Positions 41,501 through 48,753 of a DNA stretch of 64,000 nucleotides are shown piece by piece. The stretch lies in assembly GCF_016904885.1 (NCBI RefSeq), contig NZ_JADWYI010000001.1:3224001-3288000 (forward strand), in the 5' to 3' direction. Under the pieces are notes generated by a model that was given only the letters and a program-made list of their open reading frames with translations, ran no database searches and was not told where the DNA came from. A program made the translations under genes and the position numbers. How positions within the stretch are numbered: position 1 is the stretch's first letter; each line of letters starts with the position of its first letter. Origin of the DNA: Archangium primigenium (GTDB taxonomy: Bacteria; Myxococcota; Myxococcia; Myxococcales; Myxococcaceae).

Positions 41501-43395
41501 GCCCCGCCCTCGGTCCACCAGCGGTCGGCGGCGAGGTCGACCAGGTTGGCGTGCGTGACGCCGACGCCCTTGGGCGTGCCGGTGGAGCCCGAGGTGAACA
41601 TGACGCAGGCCAGGTCGTCCCCACGGACCTCCGGGCACGCGGCGCCCGGGCCGGTGCCATGGACGGTCAGCACGTGCAGACCGGGGGCCGTCGCGTTGAC
41701 CTCGTCGGTGAGCAGCAGCCGGGCGCCGGAGTCGGCGATCACGACCGCGCGCCGGGGCGGCGGGTCCTCGGCGTTCAGGGGCACATAGGCCGCGCCGGAC
41801 TTGAGCACGGCGAGCACGGCGACCACGAAGTCCACCGAGCGCGGCAGCAGCAGCGCGACGTTGCTCCCGGGCCCGGCACCCGCCCCGGCGAGCCGGGCGG
41901 CCAGGGCGGTGGCCCGCGCGTCCAGCTCGCGGTAGGTGAGCCGCTGCCCAGTCGACGGGCAGTGCACGGCAGGGGACTCTGGCCGTTGGCGGACCCGCGC
42001 GGCGAAGGCCGAGGGCACCGTGCTGGCGCGCGCCGCCAGGGCGGCCCCGGTGCCCAGGTCGAGCAGGTGCGCGCGCTCGGCGGCCGTGGTGGGCTGGACG
42101 TCGACCAGGGGCGTGTCCGGGGTGGCCTCGACCAGCTGCCACAGCACGTGCTCGAACCGCTCGCCCAGCTCCCGCAGCCGCTGGGGAGAGCACGTGGTGG
42201 GGTTGGCGTCGAAGTCCAGGCGCAGCCGGCCGTCACCCCGGTCGTAGGCCACCACGGACAAGTCCTCCGACGGCGGGGCCTGGAGGTTGTGCACGGTCAC
42301 CGTCGCCGAGCCGAAGCGCAGCACGTGGTCGAACCGCTGGATGTTGAGCACCGGTCCGAAGAACTTCCGCCCGTCCTCCGGCAGCCCCAGCTCGCGCCGC
42401 AGACGTTCACCCCGGTAGCGCTGCCGCGACCGGAGGGCGCTCAATTGCTCCGACACCTCCTGGAGCAGCCCACCCACGGTGCCCGCCAGGTCGACGCGCA
42501 GGCGCAGGGGCACCACGTTGGCCGTCATGGCGGGCACGGTCAGCTCCGCCGCGCGGCCGGAGACGGGTAGGCTGAGCAGCAGATCCGACTGCCCGGTGAC
42601 GGCCTGCACGTGCACGGCCGTGGCTGCGGTGAGCACGCGGGACCACCGCGTCCCCAACCGCTCGGAGCCCTGCCGCAGTCGGGCGAACTCCGCTTCCTCC
42701 AGCACGCGGGTCCACCGCACCGAGGCCTCGGCGGCGGGCGCGGCGCGCGACCCGACCACCACCGGCTCTGGCCGGTCGGCGAGCCGTGCGAGCCACCACG
42801 CGCGGTCCTCGGCGAGCGCCGACGAATCGCGATACGCCTGCTCGGCGGCGGAGACCTCGGCGAGGGAGGCCCACCCGGTTCCGGGCACGGCGCGCTCTTC
42901 CCGAAGGCACTCGTAAAGCTCGGCCACGCGCCGCACGAGCAGCGCCATGCCCGCGCCGTCGAGGGCGATGTGGTGCACCCGCAGGAACACCCACTGCCGC
43001 TCCTCGGTCAGCCGCAGCACGGCCCCCAGGAACAATTCCTCGCCCGCCGCCGCGAGACGCTCGGCCATCCACGCCCGCGCCGAGGCGACGGGATCGGCGG
43101 CCTCCCGGAAGTCCACGGTGAGCACCCGGGGGTCGGCGGAGTCCGGGACCCGTTGCCGGAGAAGGGAATCGGCCGTCTCCTCGAAGACCACTCGGACCGC
43201 CTCGCACTCCGTGGCGGCCCGCGTGAGCGCGGCGGTCAGCAGGTCGGTCCGGACGGTCCCGCACAGGTCCAGATACTCGGCCCACTGGTAGGAGCCGGGA
43301 CGGCTATACCCCGCGCGCTCGGCGAGCCACACACCGGTCTGGGCATCGGACAGTTCAAGTCTGGCGCTCGGTTTGACCACGGGGGGCGTCCTCAC
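32527..43395 (-). CDS. Three-module NRPS: C-A-T-E, C-A-T, C-A-T-TE
   Basis: A 3622-residue synthetase predicted to build an N-capped tripeptide. Approximate domains: C1 10-450 (HHIALDG), A1 455-940 ([11 protein letters not shown]), T1 near 968 ([10 protein letters not shown]), epimerase 1035-1425 ([22 protein letters not shown]), C2 1432-1850 (HHLLLDGWS), A2 1860-2330 ([11 protein letters not shown]), T2 near 2365 ([10 protein letters not shown]), C3 2415-2855 (HHIAADGWS), A3 2862-3325 ([11 protein letters not shown]), T3 near 3362 ([10 protein letters not shown]), TE 3405-3622 (GWSFGG; final His in AAHHEVF). Hand-read pocket codes: A1 D-A-M-W-W-G-G-V-F (Val-like), A2 D-V-F-S-V-A-M-V-H (unassigned), A3 D-I-L-Q-L-G-C-V-W (Gly-like). 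C1 starts the chain and resembles the C domain of MxcG/EntF. No MbtH, PPTase or exporter is nearby. Start GTG at 43395. Residue style is actinobacterial. Confidence 0.92.
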   Translation of the reverse strand: MRTPPVVKPSARLELSDAQTGVWLAERAGYSRPGSYQWAEYLDLCGTVRTDLLTAALTRAATECEAVRVVFEETADSLLRQRVPDSADPRVLTVDFREAADPVASARAWMAERLAAAGEELFLGAVLRLTEERQWVFLRVHHIALDGAGMALLVRRVAELYECLREERAVPGTGWASLAEVSAAEQAYRDSSALAEDRAWWLARLADRPEPVVVGSRAAPAAEASVRWTRVLEEAEFARLRQGSERLGTRWSRVLTAATAVHVQAVTGQSDLLLSLPVSGRAAELTVPAMTANVVPLRLRVDLAGTVGGLLQEVSEQLSALRSRQRYRGERLRRELGLPEDGRKFFGPVLNIQRFDHVLRFGSATVTVHNLQAPPSEDLSVVAYDRGDGRLRLDFDANPTTCSPQRLRELGERFEHVLWQLVEATPDTPLVDVQPTTAAERAHLLDLGTGAALAARASTVPSAFAARVRQRPESPAVHCPSTGQRLTYRELDARATALAARLAGAGAGPGSNVALLLPRSVDFVVAVLAVLKSGAAYVPLNAEDPPPRRAVVIADSGARLLLTDEVNATAPGLHVLTVHGTGPGAACPEVRGDDLACVMFTSGSTGTPKGVGVTHANLVDLAADRWWTEGGAERVLLHSAQAFDAINMELWVPLLTGGEIVLAPPGRLDPGELARTLATAGVTGMWLTAGLFNAIATQDPRCLTGLRQVWTGGDVVSPAAVRAVREALPGLTVVNGYGPTETTVFATRYPAGPITDGVPIGRPLNGMRVLLLDAALRPVPLGTTGEVYIGGAGVALGYLNRPGATAERFLPDPSGPPGSRVYRTGDLARWNPEGQLEFVGRADGQVKLRGFRVELGEVDAALLEQPGVRQAATVLREGRLVSYVVGEVPDRVLERLGERLPPFLVPSAVVALAALPLTRNGKLDRAALPDPSAPAPEPVRATGSAIERTLATLFAQVLGRAEVPVDGDFFKLGGDSIRAIQLAAAAQRAGLAVSTSDVFRAPTVTALAKGLALPAARGRSLALGDPDDPIVPLTPVMHWLRGRGAPDHRFVQSMTVRTPAGCTAEQVRAVVQALVDHHGMLRLALSEVAGVWALRVREQVTVRLDRPIDLALGHVLHATWREDRLTLTAHHLCVDGVSWRILLDDLHTAWAAVRDGRAPKLPANGTSFPQWARALLQHAHHPDVLADLPRWLAPVEDAPVGGRALDPARDTEDTRQWHSISLAADFLTPAADAFDCSVYELLLTAFTLAAGPVRVELEGHGREEFADGLDLSRTVGWFTTLYPVQLSAGCSWPTDPVDLDGAVARVRETLNGLARTGFGHGLLRHLNPQTAPLLAKIPAPRYAFNYLGHFDVAGAGDWAVLPEDTVVGATTGGSLALAHAVELDAVLANHPEGPRLVANWSWPGGLLPREEISALAERWFEVLTALGTRARARATGALPLPPLAQGLLFHSLYDHDGADPYLVQFVFELEGALDAAGLRAALHRLLLRHPQLSAGVRQSPAGRPVQVIDPEFSVPWHDLPAHEDLEAFLAQDRQRRFDLARPPLFRAALQRRADERHVFVLTTHHLLLDGWSMPILVKELFGLYAGKALPPAPAYRDFLDWLATRDPHAAEAAWRDILSTVDGPTLVGGPGRRGSASARLRCEADLPAGLAEVARRRGVTPNVVVQLAWAVLVGALTGRQDVVFGATVSGRPPELPGAEGIVGLLINTIPVRVGLAPARTVADALAALRAQQLSVLEHQHVDLTRLQALAGQTELFDTVVVFENYPLEEEALPGLVLRSARGLDGTHYPLTLVVMPGEQGRLRLDHGTDVLDAEGARRLLARLASLLTQFAARPDVTLGALDLLLPDEHEPSPAPETARRSTLPELFEAQVRARPEAVAVTYEGEHLTYRELNARANRLAHHLVARGAGLERLVALVLPRSLDLVVAVLAVLKSGAGYVPMDPDQPEERLRQVLAAVKPVWVLDRVDPSEEYPEHDLGPCADPDGVAYVIHTSGSTGVPKGVVVSHQNVVRLLDTTDPWFKFGPDDVHTLFHSYAFDVSVFELWTMLTKGGRLVVVPKHVTRSPQEFLALLARERVTVLSQTPSAFYQLPPADLALRVVVFAGEALELTRIRAWRRPGGPKLVNMYGITETTVHSSYIELDDPDETASVIGVALPDLRLRLLDHALRPVPPGCPGEIYVAGPGVTRGYLNRPELTAARFVPDPFGAPGERMYRSGDLARRLPDGGLVYLGRADQQVKIRGFRIEPGEVERVLERHPSVVQAVVLPDSDRLICYAVLTGDLDAAGLREHARTVLPEYMVPAFVVPVPAIPLTVNGKLDRRALPKPQSTLPVSRPPRTPMEKLLCALYAEVLDVPAVGAEDSFFDLGGHSLLATRLINRVRAETGAVLGIRTLFDAPVVADLARRLPEAPAAPDTAFTPGARPAHIPLSAAQRRLWFFSQFAGPNSVYNMAFATRLRGDLNEDALRAALHDVLERHESLRTQVVEGGGEPGQRICSADGLPVQTLAVPESALADRLAEAAGHVFDLTAELPVRALLCRTGPRDHVLLLVLHHIAADGWSLSPLARDLSTAYRARLDGKRPQWASVPVQYADYALQQRTPDPAHWVEVLRGLPDVLPLPTDHSRPPVSAHRGESVSFRLDAALHGRITELARAHRASVFMVLHAAIAGLLYRLGAGVDIPIGTPVAGRHDAALHDTIGCFINTVVLRTDLSGTPTFAELLARVRTVDLDAFAHQDVPFEQVVEALNPPRSLSRHPLFQVMLAIQDTPAAEFTLPGVRAEPVAVHGGASRLDLLWSLRQEPDGIDGLLEYNTELFTPATARLMLARLDLLLRAAVADPDRPITDLPVLVPGERERLLTRWNDTARTVPDTSVHALFAERARTTPEALAVDDLTYRQLAERVEQLAERFRELGAGPGSLIALVLHRTTDLPAAMLAADLVGAAHLPLEPGLPPERLTALLADARPALVVDDENGPRVTARPGTPVPEDTAYVRYTSGSTGRPKGVVVSRSARLNLLHAMRERLDLTPADRVLASAPVGFDISELELLLPLMTGAAQVLADRDTVREPDELLALLERRQVTVVQATPSLWLALAARRPECLRRVRALIGGEAVPSGLAEELRGQVTSLLACYGPTETTVWSTTFPVTGATGATVPIGRPLWNTRCHVLDERLNLVPPGVLGELYLAGDGVATGYLRQPGLTASRFLPDPYGPPGGRMYRTGDLASRSADGVLSFHGRTDDQVKVRGHRVELGEVEAVLAQHADVHAAAVTVHRKGVLVGYLVPAVAEPDLSAIGAHMARHLPDHMVPARLVAVREFPLSANGKVRRDQLPEPDWSVAAEITATPGEQLVCGLFADVLELPSVRPGENFFELGGHSLVAARLIARVRAVFGVALGVRDVFTAPTPAALAARLAGAAEAGPLVPLRTGGSAAPLCCVPALSGLSGVYAGLLPHLDGEHPVYGLHTDALPDSIEELAEHHVTALRAAHPEGPYHLLGWSFGGLVAHAMAVRLRELGASVGLLVVVDSVAGAVAEAGPVEERINRLLGRDSAPLVAVARNNERLLRAYQPPVYPGDVVYFNAAGGANHERWRSHVGGRLTVHQLAAAHHEVFQPEHVAEAGALLQDELRRTR

Positions 43396-43705
43396 CAGGA
43401 TGTGTGGGTCAGCGGGGCGCGCTTCTCATACGAAAAGTTTTGGCAAAAAGTAAAGTTAGATTTCCGGCTTTGGCGCAGTATTCAAGTTAAATGTCATGCC
43501 AGCCAGTTGTCCTAATGCATGCCCCTGGATGCCTTTGCCCTCAACCGCATGCTCGACACGAACGCAGAGGGGTTATTCGAAGCGGAGCTCGAAAGGGACC
43601 CGACAGCCTGAGGCCATCGCTCGACAGGCGGGCACGACCTGTGGCGCTCCTGCGGGAGCCTCCTCGTCATGCGTGGCGTATCGCTCTGTGCGAGTCAGGA
43701 ATTGA

Positions 43706-43789
43706 ATGGGTCATGCAACCATTGAAATGACACAGCGCGCGATCCGGGAGTGGGTGGAACACGCAACCATCGAGATGACGCAGCGCGAT
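43706..43789 (+). pseudogene. Tandem remnants of tyrosine recombinase (integrase) C-termini
   Basis: The frame reads MGHATIEMTQRAIREWVE and then HATIEMTQR again. GHxTIEMTxRY is the end of the catalytic domain of phage-type tyrosine recombinases, just before the active-site Tyr; here both copies lose the Tyr (AI and DV instead of YA). A stop codon directly precedes the first ATG, so no integrase body is attached. These are remnants, not a working gene, and suggest past integration beside the NRPS cluster. Confidence 0.55.
43712..43787 (+). repeat. 28-bp direct repeat, two copies 48 bp apart
   Basis: Copies lie at 43712-43739 and 43760-43787 and differ at 4 of 28 positions. All four differences fall at third codon positions of the shared HATIEMTQR frame and are silent, so the copies diverged as coding sequence before ending up together. 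Confidence 0.85.
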
Positions 43790-44008
43790 GTCCGCCCTCC
43801 CTTCAAGACGCGGGCGATCGCCATGATTCGTTCGGCTTTCAGCCAAGCCGCTCTGGCCAGAATCGCTCTCCCGGGAAACGGCTCAGCGGCTCCAACAAAC
43901 GGCGACCCGCGAAATGACGCGGGCGGACGTCGTGGGCTCGCATTGGTCATGGGCCACGCCGGTCGGCTCCGATGAGCAGTGATGCGTTGGTGAACAGTTA
44001 CGAGCGCT

Positions 44009-45106
44009 TTATGCGGAGCTTGGCAGGCGCTCGAGGTCCGCTGTCGAAAGCACGAAGTTGACGCCGATACCGAGTGTCGGCTCACATACCGCGGTGATCG
44101 CCTGGAATGCCTCTACAGTCTCGGGTTGCAGCGTCTCCCCATTGTAGAGGACGGCCTTCGTGCTGCGCATCATGAACCCGGCGAGCAGGTCTGCGGCTTG
44201 GATGCCAGGATGCCCCTGCGACTTCACGAACCTCAAGGAAGCCTTCTCTTTGAAGCGATAATCGGCATGAGGAAAGGGGACAGTAAGGCCATTTCCAACC
44301 AACTCCTCGGTCATGGCCTTGGCCTCTAGAAGAATCGCATCGAAGTGCGCTTGCTCGTCGTGAATGAGCGTCACGTCCGCGATGCGCCCGGCACGAAGCT
44401 GGTTGATGCGCGCATAGATGTTGGTGAGCGAGCTGAGATTGGGCAGCATCGAAATGGACTGGCCACGCTTGCCGACATCGGGCATCGGCAAGACGCGTCG
44501 CTGTGCGGCCTCGTTCTCCGGCCCAGCCTGAAGGAACTCGCCGAAGCTCTTCGCCGTACCGCGATGGAGCGCTTCCGCGATGTCTTCGCTCCGAGAGCGC
44601 GGCTCAAGCCACTCCAGCATGCTCTGAAACGCGGAGGTCACGCTCTTGGGCGAGGGCGCATCGCATGCCGCAGCGTATGCCTCGAACGCAGTCAGTGGCG
44701 CATTCTCATGGATGTATTCCGCCATGAGATTGATCATCCATTGATTCTCGGGCATGAAGTTGATGTCGTCTATAGGCGGTAGAACGAGCGTCATGAGGAT
44801 GTTCGTGGCGATCATGAAGCGCTTGTCGACGAGTTCGATCATCATCGGCAGTTGATGCGTGCGGATGAACGCGGCGAGTTCCGTCATCAGTCGCTCCTTT
44901 CCTTCAACCGATGAAGACTTCATCTCTGGCGACTGTATTCGGTAGTGTTTCTTGAGGCGCACCAGTTCCGCCGCCAAGGCGCTTTCGTCATCGACGCCCA
45001 AGCAGGCCAGTACAAAAATCTGCTGTCCGCCAAAGGCGAAGTGCGCGCCTGGCCGTGCCAAGCCTCCCGAGCTGCCACTCTCGTCGATGTAGAAGTTTGT
45101 GATCAC
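44009..45106 (-). CDS. DUF3800 domain protein
   Basis: This 365-residue protein begins FYIDESGSSG and has IQAADLLAGFMM near residue 310, the two hallmarks of DUF3800, a family predicted to have an RNase H-like fold with acidic active-site residues. Such genes often sit on mobile or genomic islands and near defence genes; the function is not established. Codon choice looks less GC-biased than that of flanking genes. It is alone between the integrase scar and the aib operon. The start at the ATG at 45106 puts YIDESG at the N-terminus as usual for the family. Confidence 0.85.
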   Translation of the reverse strand: MITNFYIDESGSSGGLARPGAHFAFGGQQIFVLACLGVDDESALAAELVRLKKHYRIQSPEMKSSSVEGKERLMTELAAFIRTHQLPMMIELVDKRFMIATNILMTLVLPPIDDINFMPENQWMINLMAEYIHENAPLTAFEAYAAACDAPSPKSVTSAFQSMLEWLEPRSRSEDIAEALHRGTAKSFGEFLQAGPENEAAQRRVLPMPDVGKRGQSISMLPNLSSLTNIYARINQLRAGRIADVTLIHDEQAHFDAILLEAKAMTEELVGNGLTVPFPHADYRFKEKASLRFVKSQGHPGIQAADLLAGFMMRSTKAVLYNGETLQPETVEAFQAITAVCEPTLGIGVNFVLSTADLERLPSSA

Positions 45107-45319
45107 TGTCTTTGCCTCACACAGAAGATGCGTGTGTTGTGTCGCAGTGGGGCTGGATTCTTGGTGAAGTGGAACAAGTCCCTCCGCTGAGTCCCCAGTC
45201 CGCCGCGCTCTGATGATCGGCAGGGCAATCCTGGATGCAGGTGATGAGGGGGGCAGACCACGAAGGGTACGGCTGCTTGTCGACTTGGGCCCAAATCCCT
45301 CGGTCCTCCCTCCTGCGAG

Positions 45320-45348
45320 ATTTCCAACCCCCTGAATTTATTGGAAAT
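45320..45348. promoter_or_regulatory. 8-bp inverted repeat upstream of the aibR promoter
   Basis: The arms ATTTCCAA and TTGGAAAT are perfect and 13 bases apart. The dyad ends 12 bp before the candidate -35 box of aibR, a position where an activator could bind. No partner protein is known. Confidence 0.4.
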
Positions 45349-45360
45349 GGCCCTTTGCCC

Positions 45361-45390
45361 TTGACGGTTTTTGTCCGAAAGGAGAATTTA
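45361..45390 (+). promoter_or_regulatory. Candidate aibR promoter
   Basis: TTGACG (45361-45366) is a good -35 box; 17-18 bases on, GAATTT/AATTTA (45384-45390) could be the -10. The palindromic operator starts at the -10, so repressor binding would block initiation. Confidence 0.5.
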
Positions 45391-45404
45391 CCGACCGGTC
45401 GGTA
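45389..45404. promoter_or_regulatory. 16-bp perfect palindrome, AibR operator candidate
   Basis: TACCGACCGGTCGGTA is a perfect palindrome of the ACCGACCGGTCGGT class bound by many TetR repressors of acyl-CoA metabolism. It overlaps the likely promoter and lies 43 bp before aibR, so the regulator would control itself and the operon. In Myxococcus xanthus AibR is known to bind a palindrome before this operon and to respond to isovaleryl-CoA. Confidence 0.85.
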
Positions 45405-45447
45405 GGTGGTCATCGAGGCCCTGGACCCGACCCGGAAAGGACACGCG

Positions 45448-46104
45448 ATGCAATCGGGACGGAAGCAGGACGACGGCGAGCGCTACCGGGCCATCATGGA
45501 GACGGCGGCGCGTCTCATCTGCGAGCGCGGCTACGAAGGCACCTCCATGCAGGAGATCGCCGCCGCGTGCCGGATGACCAAGGCCGGGCTCTACCACCAC
45601 GTGCAGAACAAGGAGCAGCTGCTCTTCGACATCATGAGCTACGGCATGAGCGCCTTCGAGCAGGACGTGCTCGACAAGGTGGCCTCCCTGCCGGATCCCG
45701 TGGAGCGTCTGCGCGAGTGCATGCGCCTGAACATCCACCTGGTCACGGGCGGCTGCTCCAAGGAGGTCATCATCATCCTCCACGAGCACGCCACGCTCAC
45801 CGGCGAGGCCCGCTCCTTCATCGATCAGCGCAAGAAGCGCTACGTGCGCTTCCTCGAGGACGCGTTCGCCGAGGCCGTGCGCACGGGCCGCATCCGCCCG
45901 GTGCAGCCCACCGTCGCCGCGTTCTCGTTCCTCGGCATGATCCTGTGGATCTACAAGTGGTTCCAACCGGATGGTCGGCTGTCGGCCACCCAGGTGGCGG
46001 ACGAGATGGTGGACCTGCTCTTCACGGGGCTCGTCCATCCGGCCGTGGGGGCCTCTCCCACGCTGTCGCTCGTGCCCCCCAAGCCCGCGGAGGGCCTCTC
46101 ATGA
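45448..46104 (+). CDS. aibR: TetR-family regulator of alternative isovaleryl-CoA synthesis
   Basis: The 218-residue protein has a TetR DNA-binding domain at its N-terminus (ETAARLICERGYEGTSMQEIAAAC, then MTKAGLYHHVQNKEQLLFDI) and a helical ligand-binding domain. It is the first gene of an operon followed by aibA-aibB-aibC-mvaS, the gene order of the alternative isovalerate pathway in M. xanthus, where AibR senses isovaleryl-CoA. I chose the ATG at 45448, with a GGAAAGG site, over an upstream start that lies in the promoter region. The stop overlaps aibA (ATGA). Confidence 0.9.
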   Translation: MQSGRKQDDGERYRAIMETAARLICERGYEGTSMQEIAAACRMTKAGLYHHVQNKEQLLFDIMSYGMSAFEQDVLDKVASLPDPVERLRECMRLNIHLVTGGCSKEVIIILHEHATLTGEARSFIDQRKKRYVRFLEDAFAEAVRTGRIRPVQPTVAAFSFLGMILWIYKWFQPDGRLSATQVADEMVDLLFTGLVHPAVGASPTLSLVPPKPAEGLS

Positions 46105-46901
46105 AGTCAGGTCGTTGGAGCTCGCTGGCCGAGATCGTGGCCAGCATTCCGGACGGGGCGTGGCTCGCCCCCGGTGGATTCATGCTGGGGCGCGCCCCCA
46201 TGGCCCTGGTGCTGGAGCTCATCGCCCAGGGGCGCAAGAACCTCCAGGTCATCTCCCTGCCCAACCCGCTGCCCGTCGAGTTCCTCGTGGCCGGCGGGTG
46301 TCTGTCCCGGGTGGAGCTGCCCTTCGGCGCGCTGCACCTGGAGGGCCGGGTGCGGCCCCTGCCGTGCCTCAAGCGGGCCATCGAGCAGGGCACCATCGCC
46401 TGGCGCGAGCATGACGGCTACCGCGTGGTGCAGCGCCTGCGCGCGGCGTCCATGGGCCTGCCCTTCATCCCCGCGCCGGACGCGGACGTGTCCGAGCTGG
46501 CCGAGGCCGAGCCGCTGCTCACCGTGGTGGACCCCTACACCGGGCAGTCCGTGCCCGTGGAGCAGGCCTTCTACCCGGACGTGGCCCTCATCCACGCCCG
46601 CGCGGCGGACGAGCAGGGCAACCTCTACATCGAGGACCCCACCACGGACCTGCTGGTGGCGGGCGCGGCGCGGCGGGTGCTCGCCACGGCCGAGGAGCGC
46701 GTGGCGAAGCTGCCTCGTGTCACGATTCCCAGCTTCCAGGTGGAGCGCGTGGCGCTCGCGCGGGGAGGCGCGGCGCCCACCGGCTGCGCGGGCCTGTACC
46801 CGCACGATGACGCGATGTTGGCGGACTACCTCTCCCTGGCCGAGGCCGGCCGCGAGGGCGTGTTCCTGGAGCGCCTCTTGAGCAAGCGGAGCGTGGCATG
46901 A
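46101..46901 (+). CDS. aibA: AibA, CoA-transferase-like decarboxylase subunit
   Basis: The 266-residue protein has a class I CoA-transferase alpha-subunit fold: APGGFMLGRAPMALVLELIA, LPNPLPVEFLVAGG, and DVALIHARAADEQGNLYIED. In myxobacteria, AibA and AibB together are not a CoA transferase but decarboxylate 3-methylglutaconyl-CoA to 3-methylcrotonyl-CoA, on the way from HMG-CoA to isovaleryl-CoA for iso-fatty acids. The assignment rests on the gene order and fold. It overlaps both neighbours by four bases. Confidence 0.9.
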   Translation: MKSGRWSSLAEIVASIPDGAWLAPGGFMLGRAPMALVLELIAQGRKNLQVISLPNPLPVEFLVAGGCLSRVELPFGALHLEGRVRPLPCLKRAIEQGTIAWREHDGYRVVQRLRAASMGLPFIPAPDADVSELAEAEPLLTVVDPYTGQSVPVEQAFYPDVALIHARAADEQGNLYIEDPTTDLLVAGAARRVLATAEERVAKLPRVTIPSFQVERVALARGGAAPTGCAGLYPHDDAMLADYLSLAEAGREGVFLERLLSKRSVA

Positions 46902-47632
46902 GCGCGGACGCGACTCCCGCCGAAGTGGTGGTGTCCCTGCTCGCGCGGGACATCGAGGACGGCGCGGTGGTGGCCACCGGCGTCGCCTCGCCCCTGGCCA
47001 TCCTCGCCATCGCGGTGGCGCGGGCCACCCATGCCCCCCGGCTCACGTACCTGGCGTGTGTGGGCTCGCTCAACCCGGACCTGCCCACGCTCCACCCCTC
47101 GTCCGAGGACCTGCGCTTCCTGGAGGGCCGCTCGGCGGAAGTGTCCATCCCGGACCTCTTCGACCATGCGCGCCGCGGCCGGGTGGACACGGTGTTCTTC
47201 GGCGCCGCCGAGGTGGATGCCCTGGGCCGCACCAACATGACGGCCTCGGGCAGCCTGGGCAGCCCGCGCACCAAGTTCCCCGGCGTCGCGGGCGCGGCCA
47301 CCCTGCGCCAGTGGGTGCGCCGGCCCGTGCTGCTCGTGCCCCGGCAGTCCCGGCGCAACCTCGTGGCCCAGGTGCAGGTGGTGACGACCCGGGACGATCG
47401 CCGTCCGGTGCGGCTCGTGTCCGACCTGGGCGTGTTCGAGCTGGGCGTGGGCGGCGCGAAGCTGCTCGCCCGGCACCCGTGGGCCAGCGTGGAGCAGATC
47501 TCCGAGCGCACGGGCTTTTCCTTCCAGGCGGAGGCGCACCTGCCCGTCACGCCGCTGCCGGACGCCCGCACGCTCGCGGCCATCCGGTCCATCGATTCTC
47601 GAGGCTACCGCGACCAGCTCGTCGGGGCCTGA
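46898..47632 (+). CDS. aibB: AibB, CoA-transferase-like decarboxylase subunit
   Basis: The 244-residue partner of AibA has a class I CoA-transferase beta-subunit fold: EVVVSLLARDIEDG at the N-terminus, VVATGVASPLAILAIAVARA, YLACVGSLNPDLPTL, and VFFGAAEVDALGRTNMTASG. True transferases carry a catalytic Glu in this subunit; in the AibAB enzyme the site is adapted for decarboxylation with a Cys-containing pocket in AibB (for example LACVGS here). It begins at ATG 46898 inside the aibA stop. With AibA it forms the heteromeric decarboxylase of the pathway. Confidence 0.9.
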   Translation: MSADATPAEVVVSLLARDIEDGAVVATGVASPLAILAIAVARATHAPRLTYLACVGSLNPDLPTLHPSSEDLRFLEGRSAEVSIPDLFDHARRGRVDTVFFGAAEVDALGRTNMTASGSLGSPRTKFPGVAGAATLRQWVRRPVLLVPRQSRRNLVAQVQVVTTRDDRRPVRLVSDLGVFELGVGGAKLLARHPWASVEQISERTGFSFQAEAHLPVTPLPDARTLAAIRSIDSRGYRDQLVGA

Positions 47633-47667
47633 TCCGCACCCACCACCCATCTCTTCGGGAGTTTGCA

Positions 47668-48708
47668 ATGAGGGCTGTCGTTCTTCGTGAGTTTGGCGCG
47701 GCGAGCAACCTGCGGTTGGAGACTGTTCCGGATCCCCGTCCGGGCCGGGGCGAGGTGCTCATCAAGGTGCACGCCTGTGGTGTCTGCTACCACGACGTCA
47801 TCAACCGCCGGGGCAACCTGCCGCGCACCCACGTGCCCGCCATCCTCGGCCACGAGGCGGCCGGAGAGGTTGTCGAGGTGGGTCCGGACACGCCCGGGTG
47901 GAAGGTGGGCGACCGGGTGGCCACGCTGCAGCGGCTGTCGTGTGGCGAGTGCGCGCTGTGCAAGAGCGGCCGCAACAGCCTGTGCAAGAAGGACAACCGC
48001 TTCTTCGGCGAGGAGATCTCCGGCGGCTACGCGGAGTACATGACGGCGCCCGTCATGGGCCTGGGCCGGGTGCCGGAGGGGCTCCCCTGGCCGGTGGCGG
48101 CCACGGTGTGCTGCACCCTGGGCACGGCGGTGCACACGCTGCGCACGCGCGGGAAGATCCGCGCGGGCGAGACGGTGCTCATCACCGGCGCGAGCGGCGG
48201 CGTGGGCCTGGCGGCGGTGCAGCTGGCCAAGGTGGACGGCGCGCGCGTCATCGCGGTGACGAGCGGCGAGGCCAAGGTGCAGGCGCTGCGCGAGGCGGGC
48301 GCCGACGAGGTCATCATCTCGCGGGGCCTGGACTTCGCCAACGAGGCGCGCCGGCTCACCGGCGGCGAGGGCGTGAACGTGGCCATCGAGATTGTCGGCA
48401 GCGCCACCTTCGCCCAGTCGCTCAAGGCCATGGCTCCGGGTGGCCGCGTGGTGGTGGTGGGCAACCTGGAGACGGGCAAGGTGGACTTGAACCCCGGCCT
48501 CGTCATCGTCAAGGAGCTGGAGATCATCGGCGCCTTCGCCACCACGCGCGAGGAGCTGGACGAGTCCCTCAAGCTCGTGGCCGACAAGAAGATCCGCCCG
48601 TTCGTCTCCGACGCCGTGGCCCTGTCCGAGGCCGGCAAGGCGCACTTCCGCCTGGAGAACCGGGAAATCGCCGGCCGCGTCGTGCTTCTGCCCCAGGAAC
48701 TCCAGTAA
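47668..48708 (+). CDS. aibC: AibC, zinc-binding alcohol-dehydrogenase-type enoyl-CoA reductase
   Basis: This 346-residue medium-chain dehydrogenase has the catalytic-zinc-type Cys in VHACGVCYHD, the structural zinc set CGECALCKSGRNSLCKK, and the dinucleotide motif LITGASGGVGLAAVQLAK. In the alternative isovaleryl-CoA pathway AibC reduces 3-methylcrotonyl-CoA to isovaleryl-CoA with NAD(P)H. It starts 35 bp after aibB with a GGGAG site and is followed 45 bp later by mvaS. Confidence 0.9.
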   Translation: MRAVVLREFGAASNLRLETVPDPRPGRGEVLIKVHACGVCYHDVINRRGNLPRTHVPAILGHEAAGEVVEVGPDTPGWKVGDRVATLQRLSCGECALCKSGRNSLCKKDNRFFGEEISGGYAEYMTAPVMGLGRVPEGLPWPVAATVCCTLGTAVHTLRTRGKIRAGETVLITGASGGVGLAAVQLAKVDGARVIAVTSGEAKVQALREAGADEVIISRGLDFANEARRLTGGEGVNVAIEIVGSATFAQSLKAMAPGGRVVVVGNLETGKVDLNPGLVIVKELEIIGAFATTREELDESLKLVADKKIRPFVSDAVALSEAGKAHFRLENREIAGRVVLLPQELQ

Positions 48709-48753
48709 TCTTCCCAACCCCCGTTTTTCCCGCCCCCGAGCGAGGTATTCGTC

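Larger units (their letters stand above)
43396..44008. other. 613-bp gap: AT-rich upstream region of the NRPS and integrase scar
   Basis: The first 100 bp (about 43425-43500) are clearly AT-rich compared with everything around them and should carry the NRPS promoter; no Fur box is visible. Several short overlapping frames follow, none with a good ribosome-binding site. From 43706 there are two copies of a tyrosine-recombinase tail. The rest, to the DUF3800 stop codon at 44009, shows no recognisable gene. The mixed composition suggests an old integration junction. Confidence 0.6.
45107..45447. other. 341-bp divergent upstream region of the DUF3800 gene and aibR
   Basis: Besides the aibR promoter and operator, this contains an inverted repeat ATTTCCAA (45320-45327) and TTGGAAAT (45341-45348) with a 13-base spacer in an AT-rich patch. 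The stretch 45115-45310 has only short frames without ribosome-binding sites and nothing recognisable. Confidence 0.55.

Noticed and set aside
32578-42570. A 3330-codon open frame on the plus strand opposite the big NRPS
   Set aside because: It is antisense to clear NRPS domains, and its translation is His/Arg/Gln/Gly-rich low-complexity sequence, as expected from the complement of high-GC coding DNA.
43396-43520. A Fur box before the second NRPS
   Set aside because: The region is AT-rich but I find no sequence resembling the 19-bp Fur site, so iron control of this cluster is not supported directly.
43491-43730. Small open frames in the NRPS upstream region
   Set aside because: No ribosome-binding site, no recognisable protein, and mutually overlapping frames; treated as scar sequence.
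45103-45413. Two overlapping minus-strand small frames upstream of the DUF3800 gene
   Set aside because: They cover the aibR promoter and operator and have no recognisable product.
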